Of a stretch of DNA of 64,000 nucleotides, positions 56,406-64,000 are shown piece after piece. Numbering within the stretch: position 1 is the first letter of the stretch; every line of letters begins with the position of its first letter. Under the pieces are notes generated by a model. That model made no database searches. It saw only the letters and a list, made by a program, of their open reading frames with translations, and was not told the DNA's origin. The position numbers and the translations under genes are program-made. Source of the DNA: Limonium bicolor. Taxonomy: Eukaryota; Streptophyta; Magnoliopsida; Caryophyllales; Plumbaginaceae. The stretch spans positions 343,541,636-343,605,635 of the forward strand of contig CM041776.1 of the NCBI GenBank assembly GCA_023374045.1. The letters run 5' to 3'.

Positions 56406-59400
56406 TGTAACGCCCCTATTTAACATATTTATAGCGGAAATAAAATACTAAAGGCGTACAGATCATCGGGTTCCAAACACCCGGCACCAAACCTCACCAA
56501 TTACAACTTAATCTATAAAAGCTACGGTCTGAACTCGAGAAAAACTTAACACAAACATAATAGAAATTAAACATATTAACTCTCCACAAAACCTAGTCCC
56601 ATCCCAAACGCTCATTCTCTTCGTGGCCACCTGTAATCAATTCGTACCTGCAAGATGAAACCAAGCAGCCCACCCCGGGAGGGGTGAGTCAGTTCCCTGG
56701 AATGGAACTGGTACTATTCTCTAAAACAAAACTTTAATATAACTTGAGAATAAACAATAACTTGAAAACAGCACTTAAACAAAATAGCGAAACAAAACAC
56801 CCTTTTAAAACACCAAGTCAAACATAACATTTCAAAGGAGACAAATAACAGAAGAGTAAAGTTAGTAAATATCACCACACCAAGAATTAGTGAACAATCA
56901 TTACTTATGTTAGATCCATTTCCAAGTTGGAGTAGAAAGACCCATGTAGTCACGAGGACTAGGAATGAATGAGAGAAAACCAAAACCAGCAACTCAAGAA
57001 TGGAATGAAACCAACTGGGAGAGATGGCCCCCACCGCCAAGAACGTCCATTAAGGACAGGGGATATACAGCCCCTTACTGTTAACTACGTCCTCTCAGGA
57101 CAAGGGATATACAGCCCTTTACTGTTTACCGATGAAGACGCGCGCACGTCACAGCAACGACCCCACTCATGGATGAAACAAATATCCAGAGTCAAAGAAA
57201 GAATACCAAAGATGACTTTTTCCAAATTCCCACCAGATCACCAATACCCAGAGCAATACCAAAACACTCAGTCCTACAGAGTGCAGAAGCGTAAACCCCA
57301 AGTAATCAATGTCCAGTGGAACAACCGAAGGGAAGGAACCAATACCCAAGTGAGTTTCACATACAAGGCTCAGTTAGTCAGACAAGCTGAGTTAATCACA
57401 CAACCATTTCTTTTTTTTAAAAATTCCTCTTAAAGTCAGTTAGCGTTTCTCGAAAACGACTCATAGGTCAAACATCAGAAATATCGGAGTACGAGAGATC
57501 GTACCTGGTACGTGTAGAAGCAATAATCCAAACTTGACCAAAGTGCAAGTGCAACTCCCACTAATAACCTATGATTAAGGTATTCCAAGTGTCGATTAGT
57601 TAAGAGACTTATAAACTTAACAGTCTTCTTCACTTACTGATTACTAGTTTCAGGTTGACCATTATTCTCTTACAGAGGTTTGGGCTTGACTTGTTAACTA
57701 AATCCTTTGTTAGGCCCATCTCGTTTAGTTTGGAATGATTTAGAATTTATTCCTGAGAGTGGCCCAAACTCTCTTTGGATTGTTAAAGTGGGCTTTTGGA
57801 GTTCATAGACTTGGGCTTAATGGGTTAGCCCAAGACCGGGTTAAGTTATGTTGTGTAATTAAAACTCTTAAATTAATAGTGATTATTTAATCACTCACTG
57901 ACTAAAACCTAAGGTTTAATATATATATATAACCTACTTATTATAACTGTCACAAGGATTATTATTTCCCTCAACTATATTAATGTATTTATTTACATGT
58001 ATAATTATACGTATATATATATATATCTTTATGTATTAAAATTTATCCATAGCATTTTTTAGGAAATTTTATTGTATTTATTAATGTTCAATAACCTATA
58101 GGCTTAACACAACTGACTTAAAGTTTATAACATGATGTGTTTCCTTGATTTACTTAATATATATAAGTATACCCGTACTAGAAATTACCAAGACATTACC
58201 CCTATGTAATTCACCATATTTAAACTATCTTATTAATACAACCTTAAACTGTATTCTAAGTATATTTCATAAAGTATTTCCTTTACCATATCTTAAGGTT
58301 CTAGATCTTATAAAGTTTAGTAACTATAAGCGGTACTTTAATTAGTTCCCTGATTTACTTTAAGTTACTTCTTAATTCTTTTTTAAATGCGTATTAAATA
58401 ATATTTATATATATTTGTTCCTTAGTTTATTTAAAATATTAACTCCCATATAATATAGTAAATAAAATGTAGGATAATTAAATTCCTTAATTTATATAAG
58501 TTCCTACTTAAGTAAGTAAATATACATATATGTAAATAATTTCATTTCTCTTAAAAGCTAATACAAAAACATTTATAAACTTACTGTTATAAAATGTTAA
58601 TTTAATTCCCTTTATTTTCCCCAGCTTAAAAGTTAATTAACAAACCTTACTTTAATTTTTGATTACATTAAAAACTTTATATTATAGGTTATTCTTATGA
58701 AAAACTCATAAACACAATTTTTAAAACCCTTTACCATTGCCCAAAAATTCCCAAATTTAACATACAGTAACTATAACATTTTAGACATATTATAAAATTT
58801 TATTTCATAAAAATATCTTTTTAATTTAGCCAAATAATTCCAGAAAACCCGTAACTTGTAAAAATCATAACTTATGTTTAAAAACTCCAAAACCATAATA
58901 ATTTACATCAAAATAAACTAGATAAAATAAGGAATCTAGTTCTAAAATTCAAGTCAAAATACATTCGGGAAGATATTTAAATTAACCAACAAGTTAAGAC
59001 TATTTACTGAATTTTTATAGAAACTTTAACACTTAAAAACGCCAGATCTAATCTTGGACGTCCAATCTCTTAGAACGAGATCGGACGGCCCCTGTACCGC
59101 GAGTTCTTCAGCGAACACTATCACCCAAACCGAGTACTAATTCGACGATAACTCCAAATCTACAGAACGAAATTGAGTGATTTTTGTTTCTATGGATTCA
59201 TAATCAAATTTCGGTTCTATTGGTACCGATTTCCCCAATTTTAATGCAGAGTTCACACCAAGATTCGAAGTTTGATTCGAGAGTTAGGGTTAGTTCGGTT
59301 TCAGAATTAAAATCGATTACAATTCTTACAAATTCTCCTAATCTAATACGAAATTGACTAATCAACACATGGGTTAGATCGGAAATACCATTACGAACAG

Positions 59401-60608
59401 CAAACAACGGAGAAATTTGATCGGAGACTCACCGGATTGTGCGAATTTGGTGAATTCGAAATCGGAAACTGGAAAACTCGAACTTCCGACCAGTCGTGAA
59501 GCCAACTTCGAGGATCTATAAGTTATTGTACAGATCGATTTAGGTTTGTTAATTGGCTCAATAGAAAGATGAAACTTAGCTCTACCATACACTAACTAAT
59601 AGACTCTAAACTCGCATTATAGAGATATACAGAAAGAATTGACCCGAAAGTTACGAGTTTACCTGTCGTTTTCCGGTGATTTTATGTGCTGACAAATCAG
59701 AGACTTTGGGCGACTATCTCTTCCAAAAGGTTACGAATCAGGCTTGGGCATAAACATGAAAGTTGTAGATGGGTTAGAGATCTACACAACGGGCTAAAGA
59801 AATCGAAATTTGGTTGAAAGACGAGGAAGTTATGGCAAGACGAACTTTACCTGAAATTGAATGAAACTGGAAACTGGGTTACGAACTCGAAAGCTGGCAA
59901 CTTGGATCAACTTTCCCGTCGATGTAGAATGAGTTAGGGCTTGTATGAGCTATGGGTTGTAAAGAGGGAATTAAGGAGAAGAGAGTGGTGAAGACGGCAC
60001 TGGAAAATTCGAAGTAACGAGAGAGATATAGCCGTCACAAGTTAGGTCAAAATCGGGTGTTGTTGGAGAAAAACAAGGAGATAGAATCGACCAAGTGTTG
60101 GGGCACGAGAGGCTGACACGTGGCAGTTATAAAATTTTGGCTCTAACCTTCAAACTAGCATAACTTTGGCTAGGATAGGATGATCCGTTTTTGACGTTCT
60201 TTTTATCGATCTTCATGGTTTTTCATAACCTATTTATTGGTATAGGTTTCATGGCCTGGTTTGACCATTCTCAAAAAGTCAACTCTAGCAAGGCTTAATA
60301 AGCTTTAAGGTTTCTAGAATTTTATATTGACTTTTATATTTCAAAACATGTTCCAACACTTCCTAAAATCTTTATAATATATTTGGAGTGTTTAATAATA
60401 ATTTTCCCAAGATTTATTGACTTATAAATCTTTTTATTAAATTTCATAATACTATAATAATGTATAATAATTAGGGTTAAATAGGAGAAAACCCCTAAAT
60501 ATTTCATAATTCCATATAATAATTCAATATTCATAATTACATATAATAATTTTATTTTTTAATAAAAAAATCCCCTAAATTAATTTAAATTAATTTAGGG
60601 GTATTTCA
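56406..60608 (-). repeat. 5' LTR of the chromovirus (4.2 kb)
   Basis: 4,203 bp, the partner of 45722-49930 and collinear with it throughout. In coding orientation it should hold the element promoter; I did not assign a TATA box. Compared with the other LTR it lacks about 20 bp near 58088 and has many one-base insertions or deletions at homopolymers. Confidence 0.95.
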
Positions 60609-60613
60609 ATCAC

Positions 60614-61859
60614 TCTGGCTGCGCGTCGACGCGTGCCCCGATGTCTTTGTGTCGGCACCTGCGTCCAGGGGTAAATTTTTCCCGTTTTTTCACGTTTTTG
60701 GCTGTTTTTTTTCGTCTTCTGTCATATTTTTTCAGCCAAAATTAACTTAAAAAATACTACAAATGCATAAAAATACCTCTCAGTGACCTCATTGTACTAT
60801 ATCACAAGGTTTTGATAGATATTGTAACTTTTAAAAACTTTTGAAGGAAAGACAATATGGTCATTTTTCGGATTGCGTGTATTGAAAACTCGACTACAAA
60901 TAGTAACCCAAAAAAATTGTTTTAGGTTGAAAAATTTGACAAAAAAATATCAGCTCACATTAGGCTGGATGAAAATCTGTTTGATTGTTAAAAAAATAAA
61001 GAAAATTACATCTCAACCATGCTATTTAGCCTAATTTTGCGCCCACTCATGATGTTTGCGAATTTAAATTACCTCCTATAATCTTTGTCCTATTTTACAG
61101 GGCACGGATTATGTGACGGAAACCTGTTTTCCGTACCGCGACGGAACACTTTTTTCAATTTTTTTTATAGAGAAGAAGTATCATTACGCATGTGTGCCCC
61201 ACCCTACCATCATCATTGTTTTCATTTTTCATTGGACGTATCGCTTTATACAAGTTTGTTTTTGGATTTTCATTTTTATAATGTTAGAGTGTAATTGTTT
61301 TGTCCTTTTAATAATACATACTGTAATAATATAGTTATTAATAAATAATTCACTAATTATATATAAAAATTTATTTGACTATATTCATATGTATATATGA
61401 TTATTAAATATTATTTATTTAATTTGATAATATTTGTTTTTTAGAAATTATTTGATAATATTTGTTGATGAACATATATCCTGATTGAAATTTTTTTAAA
61501 AAGTTGGATTAATACAAAACACCAAGTTAAATATTTTTTAAAGAAAAAACCTGAATGACATCGCTATTGTATTACAGTTTTCTAATCTTATAATATTTGT
61601 TGTTGATACATATATGTAAACAATGGAGTATAGCAATTCAAAATACAACAATCAACTGATTAAAATTAAGAAAATTGCTAATATAAAAATACCAAGCTAA
61701 CATTTATTTATTTTGAAATTAAAAAAAGTGATGTATAATATTTTAAAAAATATTGCACGTTAATTTTTTAACCTTCATGTGTTTAAGGTGTCGTGTAGTG
61801 CATATATAAAAATCAAATGTTAATAAATACGTAAAGTCGACTTCAACAATTCAGTTTAT
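60614..61859. other. AT-rich intergenic DNA right of the chromovirus
   Basis: A GC-rich start (GCGCGTCGACGCGTGCCCC) is the continuation of the insertion target at 45640-45716. A copy of the GACGGAA-type repeat is at 61096-61155 (see 24540-25000). The rest is A/T-rich with short frames that resemble nothing known. Confidence 0.5.
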
Positions 61860-62620
61860 GTATAATGTTGGAAATGTTATGTATAATCATGGCGTGGAAA
61901 CGTTTATATAAAAACGTGGAAACGTTTAATAAAAACGTGGAAACGTTTATATAAAAACGTGGAAACGTTTATATAACAACGTGAAACGTTTATATAAACT
62001 CGTGGATACGTTTATGCATAACGGTGGAAATGTTATACTTTGATTGTGGCGTGGAAATGTGTCATATAAACGTTATATATATATAATTGTGGCATGGAAT
62101 ATATAATTGTGTAAACGTATATATGTAATCATGGCGTGTAAACTTTTATATATAATCATGGAAATGTATTGTAGCATGGAAACATTCAGATATAATTATT
62201 GAAATGTTTATATGTAATCATGCCATGGAAACGTTATATAAAATCATGGAATCGTATAAATGAGAAACGTTTAAATAAAACCATGGAAACGTATATATAA
62301 CAATGTGAAAATGTATAATAAAAGGTGGAAACGTTTAAATAAAAAGTGGAAACATTATCCGAACCGTGGACTCCTTTATGTATAACGGTGGAAACATTAT
62401 ATACTTGTGCTGTGGAAACATCATATATAATTATAAAAATGTTTATATATAATCATGTAGTGGAAATGTTTATATGTATTCGTGGCGTGGAAACATTATA
62501 GATAATCATGGAATTGTAGAAACGTGGAAACGTTTAAATGAACATGTGGAAACATTCATTTGAATTTGTGGACACCTTTATGTAAAACGTTGGAAACGTT
62601 ATTATAATTGTGGTGTGGAA
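61860..62620. repeat. Irregular satellite-like array, GTGGAAACGTTTATATAAA unit
   Basis: About 25 or more variants of GTGGAAACGTTTATATAAAA or GTGGAAACATTATATATAAT follow one another with spacing of 20-40 bases. The first six copies (61895-62010) are the most regular and later ones drift. There is no coding potential. Confidence 0.85.
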
Positions 62621-63090
62621 ATCTATCGAGTTAGTGAGAACAATATAAAGTAGAACTAATGCTAAAAAGATTACCCTACCCCCGAAACACCCAAAAAAAC
62701 CACCCTAGGATAGCTAAAAACGGCGAAGGCATTTTTATGGTTTGTAGTGCAGGGTTTAGGGTCCCCTAAACCCTAAACTACAAACCCTAAAAAACTGTCG
62801 TGTTAGTGAGACATATAAAGTGTAGAACTAATGCCAAAAAGATTACCCTACCCCCGAAACACCCAAAAAACCACCATAGGATAGCTAAAAACGTTGAAGA
62901 CATTTTTAGGGTTTGTAGTACCCTAACCCTAAACCACAAACCCTAAAAAACTGTCGAGTCAGTGACGATAATATATAAAGTGTAGAACTAATGCCAAAAA
63001 ATTACCCTACCCCCCAACACCCTAAAACCACCCCTAGGAAAGCTAAAAACGCCGAAGACATTTTAGGGTTTGTAGTACAGGGTTTAGGGT
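62619..63090. repeat. Three tandem units with telomere-like motifs
   Basis: Three copies (about 62619-62798, 62799-62956 and 62957-63090) share GTAGAACTAATGC, GATTACCCTACCCCCGAAAC, ACCCTAGGATAGCTAAAAAC and GGTTTGTAGT. The first two end with CAAACCCTAAAAAACTGTCG and the third runs out soon after GGGTTTAGGGTCT. The TTTAGGG and CCCTAAA strings match the plant telomere repeat but are not in an uninterrupted array. Confidence 0.85.
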
Positions 63091-64000
63091 CTAATGATCT
63101 CTGATTCACTTTTTAATAACTTTTGATGCACTTTTTTTAACAACGTTTGATTCACTTTTCTTAAACTTAAAATTCACAAATGAATCTTAAAACATATGTA
63201 CATACAAAAAATAAAAAAAATTAAAATCTATCAAAACAATTTCATGTTGGATCTTATTTCGAAGAGCTCGAATTATGTTGAACAATGGTATAAAATTTTT
63301 GTTATTTGGACTTATATATAATAAGATACATCATTTTAAAATTTTACAAAAGGATAAAGTAGAAAATGACAAAAAGATAGAAGCGCTAGGTACTAAATCG
63401 CCTTTTTTTTTTTTATCATGATAGTAACTTTAGTTAGAGTAATTTCAAATTTCAAAAAATTTATTTTTCTTTTTATTTATTATAAATGAAGGTTGGGGAT
63501 AAATTTAATAGATACAATATATATTATTCGGTTTCATTTTCCTCTTCTTCATAATTATTCTATATTGTGAGATATAAAAAAGAAACAAATGAATAATATA
63601 ATTCATCAAAATTTATTACTAACTCAAAACTATTAAAAAATAGATACACACAAAAGCTATATTGACAAAACTTAATTGGACAATGAGTGTTCAATTTGTC
63701 CATTTCACGTAAGTTAAAATTATAACACTCATGTATATACGATTACCATGGAGATTAGATTAATATTAATTCAATAGTTGTAAGTGTTGTGATGTGTATA
63801 ATGAAAACATATTGATTTAAAAGTTGTTCGATGACGTTACCTATGCGCTGACATATGTGTGATTCTATCTATAAGAACGGTCTAGGTCTTTCTGTGATAG
63901 AAACATACACAGAGAGCATCCTCTTGGATCTCTGTTCTCTCACATTTTCAATAAGTATTATTCATTGTTCTTCAATCTTTCCTAAACCACTTTTAATAAT
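63091..64000. other. AT-rich DNA at the window end
   Basis: No gene recognised. The last 120 bases (TCTATAAGAACGG, a run of CT-rich text, TTTTCAATAAGTATTATTCA) look like the end of an LTR or a leader, but the sequence stops before a primer site could be checked. Confidence 0.35.

Larger units (their letters stand above)
45717..60613 (-). mobile_element. Tekay-like Ty3/gypsy chromovirus carrying an AlkB gene
   Basis: A complete LTR retrotransposon on the minus strand, 45722-60608 (14.9 kb). The 5' LTR is 56406-60608 and the 3' LTR is 45722-49930, flanked by a perfect 5-bp duplication ATCAC (45717-45721 and 60609-60613). In coding orientation the LTRs run TGAAATACCCC to GGGGCGTTACA. Order of parts: primer site, gag with introns and two zinc knuckles, AlkB-type dioxygenase, protease, RT, RNase H, integrase, chromodomain, polypurine tract. 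RT and chromodomain sequence match the Tekay (Del) lineage of plant chromoviruses. The two LTRs are highly similar, most differences being single-base indels plus one 20-bp deletion near 58088. The element should be recent, although pol and gag contain frame breaks. Confidence 0.95.

Noticed and set aside
62740..62790. Interstitial telomere array
   Set aside because: Only isolated TTTAGGG/CCCTAAA words in mixed orientation within a longer repeat; not a telomere tract.
63860..64000. 5' LTR end of a further Copia element
   Set aside because: The text is LTR-like, but the window ends before a primer site, and no second LTR is available for comparison.
1..64000. tRNA, rRNA or CRISPR features
   Set aside because: No cloverleaf-type genes, ribosomal sequence or spacer arrays were recognised on either strand; the only tRNA-like signals are the primer sites and the SINE box B.

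Overview
The window is nuclear DNA from a flowering plant (probably a eudicot; I cannot place the family). Evidence: AT-rich intergenic DNA, GT-AG introns, plant TATA promoters, plant-specific families (plant mobile domain, MULE-OTU transposase, CACTA TNP2 transposase, Tekay-type chromovirus) and one ordinary nuclear gene split into 14 short exons. There are no bacterial-style operons, rRNA, tRNA genes or CRISPR arrays.

Layout. 1-3.5 kb: promoter and five-exon gene for a plant mobile domain (PMD/MAIN-like) protein. 3.8-4.4 kb: shredded fragment of an ARGONAUTE4-clade gene. 4.5-24 kb: a Mutator-like element with a FAR1-type DNA-binding domain, MULE transposase, SWIM finger and OTU cysteine protease, split by a 14.6-kb CACTA transposon (6421-21063, TSD TCA). 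The CACTA carries a TNP2-type transposase and a second gene ending in a Ulp1 protease, and is itself split by a 4.8-kb solo LTR (14006-18843, TSD GTTAG). 24-26 kb: MITEs and a 920-bp PIF/Harbinger-like element.

26.4-43.3 kb, minus strand: the only clear host gene, an RNA pseudouridine synthase 5-like gene. Its 14 exons code for about 368 residues spread over 17 kb, because introns 7 and 8 hold two Copia elements, a Stowaway MITE, a tandem repeat block and a SINE. All 14 exon phases fit if exactly three single bases are missing at short homopolymers. This suggests uncorrected sequencing deletions, so broken frames elsewhere should be read with caution.

45.7-60.6 kb, minus strand: a complete Tekay-like Ty3/gypsy chromovirus with 4.2-kb LTRs, TSD ATCAC, tRNA-iMet primer site, intron-containing gag, protease-RT-RNaseH-integrase and chromodomain. 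Between gag and protease lies an ALKBH1-type 2-oxoglutarate/Fe(II) dioxygenase region (AlkB). It retains the HxD, distal His and R-x-N-L-T-F-R signatures. One splice donor near the gag end is phase-compatible both with the AlkB acceptor and with the pol acceptor, so one transcript could yield Gag, Gag-AlkB or Gag-Pol. This is the most unusual system in the window.

61.8-63.1 kb: tandem satellite-like arrays, including one with telomere-like TTTAGGG/CCCTAAA motifs. The remainder is AT-rich DNA without recognisable genes.
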